NCBI GenBank assembly: GCA_029891345.1
Contig: CM057002.1
Span: 19,792,295 to 19,856,294, forward strand
Source: Dryococelus australis
Lineage: Eukaryota > Arthropoda > Insecta > Phasmatodea > Phasmatidae
Length of the DNA: 64,000 nucleotides
Direction of reading: 5' to 3'
The position numbers and the translations under genes are program-made. The notes under the pieces are model-generated. The model did no database searches, was not told the DNA's origin, and saw nothing but the letters and a program-made list of their open reading frames with translations. Below, in pieces: positions 43,857 to 54,260 of this stretch. The number at the start of each line of letters is the position of its first letter. Position 1 is the first letter of the stretch.

Positions 43857-44162
43857 TTAATCCTTTCAGACCCACTTTAATTTACGGTTCAAGGTGTTGC
43901 AGACAACATTTTTTATTATGCGTGCTGTACTTAAGTCGTCACAACACTTGTTTCCTTGCCTCAGCCAATGAGCGGTACGCTATATTTTAGGCTACAGTTA
44001 TTTTAACCAATTATGACCTATACCTGTAAAACGCGGTTTGCCAGCCATTTGCCCGCAGGTAAGTTCATTGGTCATTGAGCTTCGCAGAGTGCAGGGCAGA
44101 CCAAAAATTACCTACACGAGCGTAATGTGCACAAATGTGTACACTGGGTCTGAATTGGTTAA
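43857..44162 (-). mobile_element. MITE family H, full length, TTAA borders
   Basis: Starts TTAATCCTTTCAGACCCACT and ends ACACTGGGTCTGAATTGGTTAA. Contains ATTATGCGTGCTGTACTTAAG and the GTGCACAAATGTGTACAC dyad. Confidence 0.75.
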
Positions 44163-44830
44163 GCTGCCATACAGATATATGCAGCCTATGCTTTGGTATG
44201 GAATGATAATGTGAAATTGTAGGGTTTATATGAACAATTAAGGAACTCCAACCATACGTGAAAGATATTTTTCCAACTTCGTACAGTAAATATTTCATCA
44301 CAGTGATACGTTTCCATTGAGCTATTTCTGATGTCAAAAGTTTGTATAATTTTACTGCAGCACAAGACATTGTGTTAAAGGAACGCGCAGATGCAAAGAG
44401 AGAAATACGTGCTCAGAAATATGTATGCATAGTAGTATTCTAAAGGTCAGCCATTGCTAAAATGTCCTAGAATTATTTCTTCTGGTGATAGTCGCCAAGG
44501 CTATGCTAACAACTGCAAACCTTATCTCGTGTTCTCTGGAGTACAGTTTATACAAAATAAACAAAAATGTTTCTTTGTTTTTAACAGCAAGTTTTTTTTT
44601 TTAGGTAGTTCTTTGACCGTTTTCCCATATAAGTGCATTACACTTTATAAGATGTTACATTTTTTACCACTTAAGTTTTGCTATGTGTAGTTTGATAGCC
44701 ATAAAGTGTGGAAATGCATTGGTGTGGTTAATTTTATATTTCGTTAATTGTAACTCAAGACATGGGCTAATATTTTAATTTTTATATCTGTGCTGCAGTA
44801 TATGTTAGTAGCATACTCGAGAATGTTGCA
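44163..44830. other. No gene seen
   Basis: AT-rich sequence without recognised repeats. The frames at 44065-44370 and 44454-44690 lack domains and splice context. Confidence 0.4.
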
Positions 44831-44879
44831 TTATGAAAATGTTTTCTTAATAATACAAATTAGCAAAAGAAAACAAATA

Positions 44880-45138
44880 ATTACACATTTTTATGATGCG
44901 TGCTGTACTTAAGTAGACCCAACACTTGTTTTGTTGTCACAGCCAATCAGCTGTAGGCTACATGTTTGGCTACAGTTATATGAACCAATTAAATTGTATA
45001 CCAGTAAGAAGGTTTGCGAATCTTATACCCACTGGTAAAATCGTTGGTCATTGAGTATCGCAGTGTGCAGTACAGACCAAAAATTACCTACACGTGCGTA
45101 ATGTACACAATTGTGTACACTGGGTCTTAATAGGTTAA
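44880..45138 (-). mobile_element. MITE family H, left end lost
   Basis: From ATGATGCGTGCTGTACTTAAG to ACACTGGGTCTTAATAGGTTAA, including the perfect palindrome ACACAATTGTGT. Confidence 0.65.
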
Positions 45139-45197
45139 CAATAAAGTGAATGCCAAAATTTTCATTAAGTTTTTAGAAATTTAATGTACCATATAAC

Positions 45198-45413
45198 TAG
45201 GGACAGCCGAATTTCGCAAAAAGGTACCTACACCTAGTCTTAGTTGTCTGGCCAATCAGAATTAAGTTACTACGATACTGTACGTCTCTGATTCGGGGGG
45301 AAGACACTTAAGACGCGTAACATCTAGATCATCCAATCACAAAATTGGATCTTAGCTAAAGTGTTATGAAATACAACTGGTCGTGAAATCTTTTCGCGAA
45401 ATTTGGGTGTCGC
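45198..45413 (+). mobile_element. hAT-type MITE family C, short
   Basis: Ends TAGGGACAGCCGAATTTCGC and GCGAAATTTGGGTGTCGCTA. The flanks CATATAAC (45190-45197) and CATACAAC (45414-45421) differ at one base. Internal deletion relative to the 295-bp copies. Confidence 0.8.
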
Positions 45414-45789
45414 TACATACAACTCTTGCGCGGTTCATTTTTAGACCCATGATTTTTGGTTGCTGATACTGTTGTATTTTTGATCGCAATTTTCACCGAA
45501 CGCATATAATTAGTTAAACGTTACTTTCATTTACAAGATATAAAAGTTTGAGCAGTACTCAGATTGGATCCGCACACATGTATGGCACGAGTAGGACAAC
45601 ACAGCTACAGGATTCATTTTTTTAAATCATAAAACTGCATAAAATTATGTATGACCCGCTCCCTGGTCCACGCTCAGTCAGTGAACGGGTACACCCGCTT
45701 CAAGGGAACCGGTATGCTATTTCACTTACGTGTGGCGTTGTAATGGTACAAGTGCAATCGTAGACATAAAACTAGTTTTTCCGCAATAG

Positions 45790-45956
45790 GAAAAGCAGGC
45801 CTGTGATTGGAAGGGATAAACATACCTCCTCCAAAGTGCAGCAGTTGAGGATGTTGTCTCCGACAAGGAGTAGCCAGCCTCAAACTCCGGCACTGCCTTC
45901 GGAAATTTCCAAGTCGTTGGTGGGCCTGGTTAATTTCCGTGCTGCGAAAGACAACG
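45790..45956 (+). CDS. Candidate internal coding exon
   Basis: Plus-strand acceptor (pyrimidine-rich CTAGTTTTTCCGCAATAG ending at 45789) and a strong donor ACG|GTAAGA (exon end 45956) enclose 167 bp open in one frame: KSRPVIGRDKHTSSKVQQ, then a Ser/Thr/Pro-rich stretch (SPTRSSQPQTPALPS) and SKSLVGLVNFRAAKDN. The SPTRSSQPQTP part looks like a disordered phospho-acceptor region. On the same strand as the 38504 promoter, 7.2 kb downstream. Family unknown. Confidence 0.45.
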
Positions 45957-46180
45957 GTAAGATTTATTATGCTAAGGTCAAGAGCTTAACGAGACTTGTT
46001 ATGCGAGAGTTTATCAGAGGGAAAATTTCCGCTGAAAGATGCACCGGTGACCCAAGGAGGTTACTGTTAAGCTGGCGGCGAGTTAAGGAATTCTGTTTGT
46101 TTGTTTGTGTGTAAAAATTCATGTTTGGCTCGAACTGTGATGCGGACTTGCCCCAGCTCAAAATTAAAGGTATATCACTG

Positions 46181-46478
46181 TAGAGGCCTGAAAAATTCGC
46201 TCTATTATTTAGGGACGTGTTAAACTTGATTGAAACACATCTACCTTTGCAATACATTTATCATTGGACCATAACTTATGTAACACACCCTGGGTTACTC
46301 TGCACTAATAAAGGGACACCTCACAATTGTGTGCCCCAATTACGTGTAGTTCAGTAAGAGAGGGAGTGTCTTCACATCTATGCAGCAGCTAATGGAGAAA
46401 CGACCCTGGTTCTAGTGCATACAGTACTGTGAAGTTCAGCCTAAGGCCAAATAATAAGGCGAATTTTACATGTCCCTA
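46181..46478 (+). mobile_element. hAT-type MITE family B
   Basis: Ends TAGAGGCCTGAAAAATTCGC and GCGAATTTTACATGTCCCTA. TATATCAC and TATATCAG flank it. The right border is followed by a 23-bp direct repeat (TGTCCCTATATATCAGTATA, two copies). Confidence 0.7.
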
Positions 46479-46510
46479 TATATCAGTATATGTCCCTATA
46501 TATCAGTATA

Positions 46511-46752
46511 TGCTGTTGAGGGTAAAGTGAGCACTTTTGAGGCCTTAGTTACTTTTTCCTTTCGGGTATTTTTTAGTTCTTTAACTACCTTTTTTTAATA
46601 TAAATATTGCCATTCAAATAATAAACACAATGCATAAATTCCATCGTACTCGAAATTTAATGTCCATGGCTAAAATAAAATAAATTTATTGCCTATTGTT
46701 TTCAAATGACAGGGATTTCAAAAGTGCTCACTTTACCGTGAATAGCCTATAA
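46511..46752 (+). mobile_element. MITE, short D-type subfamily
   Basis: About 240 bp with D-like termini (GAGGGTAAAGTGAGCACTTT and TGCTCACTTTACCGTGAATA) but an unrelated short interior, shared with 47902-48142. Confidence 0.7.
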
Positions 46753-47329
46753 AAACTTTATTTCTTAACTATTATTCACGCCCTTTAATAGTGTCTACAA
46801 GAGAAAACTGTAAAGATATTCAACTGCGTTCGACATCGGGAAATCATAAACAAGCTTATTTCAATGGGGAAAAAAATGCATTTAAGTGCGAAATAAATAT
46901 AGCCGTCATTCAATGGAACTTTATAATTTCCTTTTCCTTTAGTGAAACTGCGTAGGAAAGAGCTTAAGATGATATTTTTAACCATTTAATTTTCTCTGGA
47001 TCCAGATGTAATATTTAAGGAAAGTAATTGTGTAGGCCAACGTTTTGCTAAATCCAGTTTACTACAGAATGTTAAAAATCATGTGGATGTAAGCTATTTC
47101 GATATTTTTCCATTATAACGCGAAGAACAAATTCTATCCTTTACGTAAATTCTAAAACAGCACAAGTCAAAAGATTTTACACAGTTATGTTTATTTTATA
47201 AAAATTCTGATTATCCCATTTACTTATATACAAGACGGGAAAATCAGATACACGTGCGACCAAAGCACCATGGCGGCGAAAAATTTCAGTTACCAAACTA
47301 AAAGCATTGAGCTCCCTAATAATAAAGTG
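46753..47329. other. No gene seen
   Basis: AT-rich unique-looking sequence. One GCACCATGGCGGCG word near 47265 is the only GC-rich feature. Confidence 0.4.
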
Positions 47330-47712
47330 TAGTGATGGGACAATCTCTTGTAAAATAATCGATTATTCGATTAATAAATTATAATCGGTTCATCGATTAT
47401 TTTCAATAAATTCTATATTCACGATTTTCAGCTGTTTTTACTTAAACAAAACCAAACATTGTAGATACTTACATGTTTCACATAAAAATAATTTTGAAGC
47501 AACAAATCATCAGAACAGCAGCAATAAATTATAAAAAGTAAACAGGAGAATAGTTTTAAACAAATTTATAGACATATACAGTATTTACTGTAAATTTTTT
47601 ATGTACGGATTAGAACAAGAAAATCGATCATTTTTAGCGATTAATTATTCAATTAAAAAAATTATCTTAATCGATTCATTCGAATTACAACGTTATGTGA
47701 CTATCCCATAGT
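47330..47712. mobile_element. Probable hAT-type MITE rich in ATCGATTA words
   Basis: Left terminus TAGTGATGGGACAATCTC, right terminus GTGACTATCCCATAG. Inverted subterminal words AATCGATTATTCGATTAAT and TTAATCGATTCATTCGAAT. No clear duplication. Confidence 0.55.
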
Positions 47713-47901
47713 TAGAATAAACCTTAACAATGGTGTAACGCCGCTGAATCATCCCGCCAAGCCGCCAGGATTACCGGGACAGAGAACAAGTAAGCACGTA
47801 ATTGAAATGACTTGGCTGTTATAAACCATTCGCGTGTTTCCTCACACTTTTCAAACCAAACCTTTGAAAATTCACCCAAGCATGGCGTGTGTTTGGTTAT
47901 T

Positions 47902-48142
47902 ACAGGCTGTTCACGGTAAAGTGAGCACTTTTGAAGCCCTAGTTAGGTTTTCCTTTCGACAACTTCTTATCATTTAACCACCTTTTCAAATTGAATATCG
48001 CCACGGAAGTAATAAATACAGGGCTTATGTTCCACCGCACTCTGAAATTTACGTATAAGGCTTTTAAAAAAATGTACTTGTTGACTATTATTCCAAATGG
48101 GAGGATTTCCAAAAGTGCTCACTTTACCGTGAATAGCCTATA
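47902..48142 (+). mobile_element. MITE, short D-type subfamily
   Basis: Ends GGCTGTTCACGGTAAAGTGA and GCTCACTTTACCGTGAATAGCC. Same 240-bp type as 46511-46752. Confidence 0.75.
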
Positions 48143-48315
48143 CCTAGATATGTCACATATCACAAGCTTTCTGTGCTTGTTTTCACATCTAGGTTACGAT
48201 TGCCGGATAAATTGTAACTTTTACTAATATTTTGTCTATAGATTACAATATTTAATGTTTAATTAAAATGAATATAAACTGAGAGAAAATAGGTGTTCTG
48301 GTAATGCTTAGTAAG

Positions 48316-48605
48316 TAGCGACAAGTGTTTTTCGCGAAAATATTTCAGAACCAGCTGTACTCCAAAACACTTTTGTTCATATTCTCTGTCATGGTTGGAT
48401 TATTTTAAATGTCACGTGCTCCAATTGTCTGTCCGCGAATCATGGACGTTCAGTATTGGAGTACTTTATTACGATTGGCCTAGTCACATAAGAACCTGTC
48501 TCACCTAGATATGCGGCCAATAACCAAAGGAAGTTGTATTTGTATACATAGGATATTGAAGTCTAGCATGGTTATAAATATTTTCGCGTAATACGTCTGT
48601 CCCTA
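48316..48605 (+). mobile_element. hAT-type MITE family C3
   Basis: Ends TAGCGACAAGTGTTTTTCGC and CGCGTAATACGTCTGTCCCTA. The flanks TTAGTAAG (48308-48315) and CTAGTTAG (48606-48613) agree at six of eight positions. Confidence 0.7.
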
Positions 48606-48642
48606 CTAGTTAGAAATAGTTCTTTTGCAAAATTTCATCCTC

Positions 48643-49110
48643 TTAACACATTCAGATCAGCACATATTTTCTATAATACAAGACAAGTTAGAAGTGAATC
48701 ACCTGTATACACCATTGCAGGAACGTCTATTCTGTTGGTTCCTGTATTCCTACTTACCACTCTTCTATTGGTCCACGCTACACTGGGTGTGGTTATTGTG
48801 CTTTGCAACGCTCATCATTGGCTGGTCGTCGACCACTGGGGTCGCAGAGCTAGTTAAGCTCCAATCAAATTTCTCTTACTGTGTAAAGGTTTACAGTCAA
48901 TCATGTCCTTTTATAAGGGCATAAGAAAGAATACTTTTTTTTTTTTTGCAGGAACACTATAGCTACTGGGTTGTATTGTTCTTGTAAGATCCTGTGAAAT
49001 ACTAGTGTTACAATGGCTCTATAAAAATGCGAGTTTTATTCTCAGGGATGAAGAAATTTTTAAACAGGCGTTGCTCGAACTTAGCTCGCGTGTAGTCCTG
49101 AATGTGTTAA
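48643..49110 (+). mobile_element. MITE family G, full length, TTAA borders
   Basis: TTAACACATTCAGATCAGC at 48643 and CCTGAATGTGTTAA ending at 49110. The inner ends are complementary and TTAA is duplicated. Confidence 0.75.
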
Positions 49111-49440
49111 CATATTACCCCGAGTATACCCATTCATGTCTGACATGTTGCAAAATAGGTAACATCGTGGTCAGTTCTGTACAAGGCTAGAAGATAGCAC
49201 CAATACGAACAGCTGCTTTCCTTGCTAAATGCTAGACGTTATTGGTTGCAGTTGGCACAGCAACTATTTTATAACTGGTCGCATCTTGTGCCATGGACGT
49301 CTGTGGCTATGCATCTGCTGAGAACCTTTCCATATGTTCCAGCGTGTCAGTTGTTATAAGAAATTCTTAAAGATTGTTCACGCCGAAAATATATATTTTT
49401 GCAACACTTGAAACGAAAAATTAATTTGTACGTTAAGCGG

Positions 49441-49862
49441 TTATTACACTGAGAGCGCACGAATGCTGTGCGTTTTCATTTTGGTGAGATTTTCTATAGT
49501 TTATTCGCAGTTTCGTCACACTTTCTGAATCAAACCTTTTATAGACCTATGCTAACATAAAAGTATATTATATTTCGCTAGTTGAAGTTTTACCTTGATT
49601 TTATTTATAAATATTAATATCAAATTGATAATAAATAAGAATAAAAACCGCGAAAAATAATTTGTGTTGGTAGCGCCGAGTAAGAAATAGTTCTCGTGCA
49701 AATTATTATTACTACTGAGCGCGCACGAATTCAGTGCGTTGTCCTTTGGCGTAGTTATCTAGACTTAGTTAGGCTCAGTTTGCACGAGGCGGAGGAATAT
49801 CGTGGAATCAGAACTTCAGTAGGGCTTCAGGCAAGTTGGGAGTAACTGCGACTGGACTGTAC
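49441..49862 (+). mobile_element. MITE family E, one full copy after a fragment
   Basis: 49441-49494 is the distal part of an E copy (GAGAGCGCACGAATGCTGTG). A complete copy starts TATAGTTTATTCGCAGTTTC at 49495 and ends AGTAACTGCGACTGGACTGTA near 49862. Confidence 0.7.
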
Positions 49863-49875
49863 ATACATTGCTGGG

Positions 49876-50135
49876 CCCGCTCCCTTTCTCTCATTGGCCA
49901 CGCGAGGCTGCGTGAAAGGGCCTTGCATCTGGTCGGCTACTGAGAGCTTCGATAATTTCACGATTGGTCAGGCTGCTTTCCGGCGAGGAGACCTCCAGAC
50001 GCCGATTGGCCGACGGTTTGCCGTTATTTCGCTGGCGTGTGTGGCTGTAGTTCCGCCGCTCCCTCCACTACCGCTTCGCTTCTGTATTTCTGAACATTCT
50101 GCGACCGCGGCGTCGCCTTTTTTTCGCAATCAGAC
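49876..50135. promoter_or_regulatory. GC-rich block with three inverted CCAAT boxes
   Basis: ATTGG occurs at 49893-49897, 49963-49967 and 50005-50009 in a GC-rich 260-bp block between a MITE and a SINE. CCAAT pairs are typical of NF-Y-bound promoters, but ATTGG words are also common inside the MITEs here, and there is no TATA box or exon to support a promoter. Confidence 0.3.
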
Positions 50136-50147
50136 TTCGGGCTGCCA

Positions 50148-50365
50148 AAGGGGCCGTGGTAGCTTAGCGGTTAGACCACACGCCTCACACCCAGGTGAAC
50201 CGTGTTCGATTCTCGCACTTGGGAATCGTGATTGAGTTGATTATGAAGCATCGCCGGAATGAAAGGGCGGGGAAAACGGGAGATCCCCGAGAAAACCCGC
50301 CGACCAACGGCATCGACCGGCACGATTCCCACACGCGAAAAATCGGAGTCACCCGGCCGGGGAAA
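50148..50365. mobile_element. Fold-back SINE
   Basis: Plus-strand head with good A and B boxes (GGTAGCTTAGCGGTTAGACC; GTGTTCGATTCTCG) and GGGAATCGTG to 50229. Then the SINE tail on the opposite strand starts at ATTGAGTTGATTATGAAGC and runs back to GTCACCCGGCCGGGG. Same switch point as 13922-14155. Confidence 0.75.
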
Positions 50366-50445
50366 CTACTGTATATTGGAAGGCCGAAAAATAGTATTTA
50401 CAGCATGCGTGGCAACTTCAAAGTTGGAAATAATGTAAGTTTTCG

Positions 50446-50633
50446 CAGGTGGTTATCTAATTCTCATTATTCGACGTTAAGATATGAAACAACTTCCTTC
50501 CTCCCCTCCATCATTACCAACTTTACTGGGCGTATGTGACTCAGTGCGCCCATTAAAATATATGCAAGTAGGATCAGTGACTTTTTTTTAACGTTGATTT
50601 CAAAAGTGCTCACTTTATAGTGAACAGCTGTTA
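50446..50633 (+). mobile_element. MITE family D, right part
   Basis: From TTATTCGACGTTAAGATATG to GCTCACTTTATAGTGAACAG. Left part missing. Confidence 0.65.
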
Positions 50634-50741
50634 CATACATGCTTACCGCGTCCCGCGAATTTCCTTCTTTCACGTTGAAAATACTAAGCATGGCGGTATT
50701 CCTACTATCAGCTTTATGCGGCCTAGGGCCCTCGAGTCGTA

Positions 50742-50825
50742 CAGAGTAAATAAGTACAAATGCAGAGTAGATAAGTACAAATATAGAGTAGATAAGTAGA
50801 AATACAGAATAGATAAGTACAAATA
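50742..50825. repeat. 21-bp tandem repeat, four units
   Basis: Units of the form CAGAGTAGATAAGTACAAATA start at 50742, 50763, 50784 and 50805. Directly before a family I MITE. Confidence 0.9.
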
Positions 50826-50846
50826 GGACGATGGTAAGAAACTACA

Positions 50847-51165
50847 TAGACCAACACAACTCGTCTAGCTTTAATTGAGAATATAGGCAGCTCAAAATTG
50901 TTGTGCCAACGTATCTTCTATAACACACTAACAAATGTATTCTTTCGTGATTGGATGAACAAGGTTTTAACTTGGCTAATTTGTTTGTAGGCCAATCACG
51001 GACGGTCTGCCTTATAGTATCAGAATCCTCGTTGGCCCGGCGAAAGGTGGTAGTAGCGTCATACATGCATGGCAGCCAGTAAGTAAAGAAAACTGTCAGA
51101 TATGTGTACAGTATGTCGAATCCTATTAAACAGTCAGCTTTTCTCGTCATAAACCATCATCTCTA
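50847..51165 (-). mobile_element. hAT-type MITE family I
   Basis: Right end AAACCATCATCTCTA. The interior (CATACATGCATGGCAGCCA, CAGAATCCTCGTTGGCC) matches the copy at 28307-28600 inverted. Left end degraded; flanks do not match. Confidence 0.65.
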
Positions 51166-51775
51166 GCTATTGTGTAAATTGATGTCGTCGGAATCACAAA
51201 GATATCAATATTACAGATACACACAAAAACAAATAAACTAAAGTAACAACGCCTACGCTGTACAACACCCTACACAAACAACATTACACTGACACCGTCA
51301 CAACACAGACACAGACATCAAACACACGACGGACACCTCACGAAAACGTCGGCCCCTCTTGGCGGGGTGAGGGTTCAAGGGTGGAGGCAGAGGAATTGCA
51401 ACTTTTGACATGTTTAAATCATAAAGTAACCTTTTTCTTTAAGATCATAACAAAATTTAATTCCAAGCCTATGCAATTTTAAAATTTAACTTGTTTTTGA
51501 TTTTTATAACGCGACAAATTTTGTGTTTCGATTATTTTCCAAATTTATTTTAAATTCTAGTAACTAGGACCAGTTATGGCCTTCAGCTGGGTACTGGCTC
51601 CATGTTAATATGTTCTGTTCTAGCTATTATGTAACTTCTATGGTCGCCAAGCCATTGCCTTCACGAACTGGGTGAAATTCGGTATTAGCCCCCACGGCCA
51701 AAGAGCGAATAAATATTATGGTAAACTACCGGCCCAGGAAGAGGGGGGTGGAGTGGGGAGGGGGTAAAATCCAAC
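51166..51775. other. No gene seen
   Basis: Includes an ACA-rich stretch (51200-51330). No supported frame or recognised repeat. Confidence 0.4.
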
Positions 51776-52000
51776 ATATGTTGTTATGGCTGCCTGTGAC
51801 GGGCAGCGCGCGTGTTTTTCGGAGCTGGACGAAATAGCCTGCAGTCACCCCGCCCGCCGCGTTTACACTTCTCACGCGACCGGCCGCGCGCAAACACGCC
51901 GGCCACTCGACACGACTACCGCAAGCACACTCGACTCGGCGCGGGCCGCGCCGAGGTCATAGGTCGCAGCCCGTAGTCGGTTCGTTGTGACCGCACTAGT
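51776..52000. promoter_or_regulatory. CpG-rich island, possible promoter
   Basis: GC-rich, CpG-dense DNA (for example GCGCGGGCCGCGCCGAGG near 51939) in AT-rich surroundings. No TATA box, no clear start codon context and no exon, so only a candidate. Confidence 0.3.
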
Positions 52001-52161
52001 ACAGCTGCTAAAGTGCTTTATTAACACCCTTTATTGGTTTCGGAAACAATCATTTGAAAAATCTTTTAGCTGTAACTGCGTATTAACACATTAAGAGGGA
52101 CGTATCCTCGCCGTATTCGATTTACGAATTTCTCTCCGAAACGGAATTCTTGCAGTCAATA

Positions 52162-53040
52162 CACAGGCTGCTCGGAAATTCCGCTTACAAACTTCTAGGG
52201 CCTGTAGAGAGGTCTGAGTAGACGACATTTTAAATAGGAACCCATGTCCGGAAACGTACCGTTTACGTGCTACAACCATTTCAAACCAAAGGAGCTCGTC
52301 GGTACAGGAGCGGTGCAGGAACCACGTGCAGAAGTTAACACGTGGTGCAAAATCGGCTGGACGCAAAGACTGTACCCTTTGGAGGTGGTGAAGATGTAGT
52401 TGTTTCTAATGCAGAACCTCCCAGACGATGCTGGGAACAACACCCATTGCATGCGCAATTGTTCGCGTACTTGCTGAAGAGGTCTGTTCAGCGTGATGCA
52501 GTACAGCCTCTTCCAATTCGGGAGTGCGGCGTCTCTTTGGAGCACCACAGTCGTTCCTGTCGGCGGTGAAGGTACCTTGTTCTCGCAGCAGTTGGTTAAT
52601 TGTGGCGTAAAGGGTATGCGATGTCGTCGCACGTTGTGGATAACGCTCTTGATACAGCGGACGAGCTGCTCTTCCATTACCTTCAGCTGCGCCATACACG
52701 AGGATCATGTCTGTGTATTCCGCAAACGTGTACTCAGCCATGTTAATCGGAGACACAAAGGCACGTGAATGGGGAAGAATACCGTGGCAGGGTAGACATC
52801 ACGTGACATTAGGTGATCGTCTGACGTAATGTACTGCTTCTCCGGTTGCATACCAACTCAGGAATATCCGCGACATTGCTCTTTCCCTCAGCGGAAGTGG
52901 ACGAGTGATATGCCTGATTTTAAATGGTTGTAGCACGGAAATGGTACGTTTCCGGACATGGGTTCCTATTCAAAAGATCGTCTTACTCAGTCCCCTCTAC
53001 AAGTCCTAGGAGCTTGTAAGGGAAATTTCCGAGTACGCTG
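52162..53040 (-). mobile_element. TIR transposon with DUF4817-type transposase fragment
   Basis: About 880 bp with terminal inverted repeats of about 120 bp (inner blocks GGAACCCATGTCCGGAAACG at 52238 and its complement near 52950). TA stands at both edges (52160-52161 and 53041-53042). The central minus-strand ORF encodes only the amino-terminal half of a transposase, so the copy is non-autonomous. Confidence 0.75.
52270..52741 (-). pseudogene. Transposase amino-terminal region (DUF4817 helix-turn-helix), truncated
   Basis: From ATG 52741 the minus strand reads MAEYTFAEYTDMILVYGAAE, followed by an ERYPQRATTSHTLYATINQLL stretch, GAPKRRRTPELEEAVLHH and ASTRTIAHAMGVVPSIVWEVL. This order of blocks is typical of DUF4817/HTH proteins next to mariner-like DDE transposases in arthropods (from family knowledge, not a search). 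After a stop at 52406 the next block continues in another frame (RPADFAPRVNFCTWFL, about 52366-52310), and the frame then runs into the terminal repeat. The DDE catalytic domain is absent. Confidence 0.7.
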
Positions 53041-53173
53041 TATAAAAACGGAGCTAGTCAAGGAATATGGAACATCTTAACAGCCATTTTGAAATTCAAC
53101 TTATTTTACTTACATGATTAGTTTCACATCTGTAACTGCAATCAAATATTACCAAATTATTTACTAATGTTCC

Positions 53174-53365
53174 GAGTCACCGAATTTTTGCAAGTGGGAA
53201 TCGTGCCGGACGATGCCGTTGGTCGGCGGGTTTTCTTGGGGATCTCCTGTTCCCCCCGCCCTTTCATTCCGGCGCCGCTCCATACTCACCTCAATCGTCC
53301 TCATCGGCTCTCAGGACCGCGCTGTTAAGAGCCGCCTAAATCTCTTCACGCACTCATTTAATAAT
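53174..53365 (+). mobile_element. tRNA-derived SINE, head missing
   Basis: Starts in the body (CACCGAATTTTTGCAAGTGG), continues GGAATCGTGCCGGACGATGC and ends with GCTGTTAAGAGCCGCCTAAA and CTCTTCACGCACTCATT. Confidence 0.8.
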
Positions 53366-53399
53366 GTGAATCCCACATGGGAAAAATACAGGTATAAAT

Positions 53400-53825
53400 G
53401 AAACCGTACAAATAAAAAAAAAACAACAATTCTTTAAGTAGTCCTCATTACCACGTCTAGCTTTGATTTTTTATGTCTGGTCATAAATTTTTTATTACGT
53501 ATATTTGTAAGAAAAATCGGAGATGGTATGGATACTACCCCCTTAAGTATTCTACCTATCCAGCCTGCCACAATCTAATTTAAATGGAGAGTCATCATTA
53601 AAGAAAAGTCTTCTTTATAGATCAATTTCAAATATAACTGTTTAAAACAAAAAAAAATTAACGCAAGGTTTTTAGAAAATACTGTGACTTTGAAAATTTA
53701 AAAAAAAAAAAAATCGCTCATTTTTTCTTCTGAAATGTCGATTTTATTGTTAAACATTTGTAAAAAATTTAAACATTAAAACTGACAATGATTTCGTAAC
53801 ATGCTATGTCACGGAGAATATTTTT
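53400..53825. other. No gene seen
   Basis: AT-rich with several poly-A runs (near 53416, 53650 and 53700). Confidence 0.4.
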
Positions 53826-53831
53826 GTAGCG

Positions 53832-53942
53832 ACATCGTCCGGCATAATTCCCACATCTCAAAATCCGCAAGTGACCCGTCGGTAATCGAATCCGGTTCGC
53901 CTTGGTGGGAGGCGACCGCTACAGCTGCTCCACCGCGGCTCG
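53832..53942 (-). mobile_element. tRNA-derived SINE, head and part of body
   Basis: CATCGTCCGGCATAATTCCC to the B box (GGTAATCGAATCCGGTTCG) and head (GCTGCTCCACCGCGGCTC). Confidence 0.75.
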
Positions 53943-54260
53943 CTGGGATGGGGTGAAAGCCATGGGCCTATGAGGGAACCCGTCGAAGTAAAAAAATAAA
54001 TTCAGAATGTGAGAAACAAATAGTTATTAGTTTTTTATTTTTATCTCGAAGGAAAAAAGTACTTATCAAACGAATGGTTTGAAAAGAAAAATCATATCCC
54101 ACCTTTAAAAAAATCTTCTTTTGACACATAAAACTCATAAGATTATAGTTCAACGTGTACCAGTACCTGGTCTGGAGTTAAATTGGAGTAACAGCCAACG
54201 AAGAATTAACTGTATAAGTCCAACTTGTACGGGTTCCCTCAGAGTCCCGTCGCTTTCACC

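Noticed and set aside
50148-50235. Possible functional tRNA gene
   Set aside because: A and B boxes are good, but the sequence lacks a proper acceptor stem and is the head of a SINE repeated more than ten times in the window.
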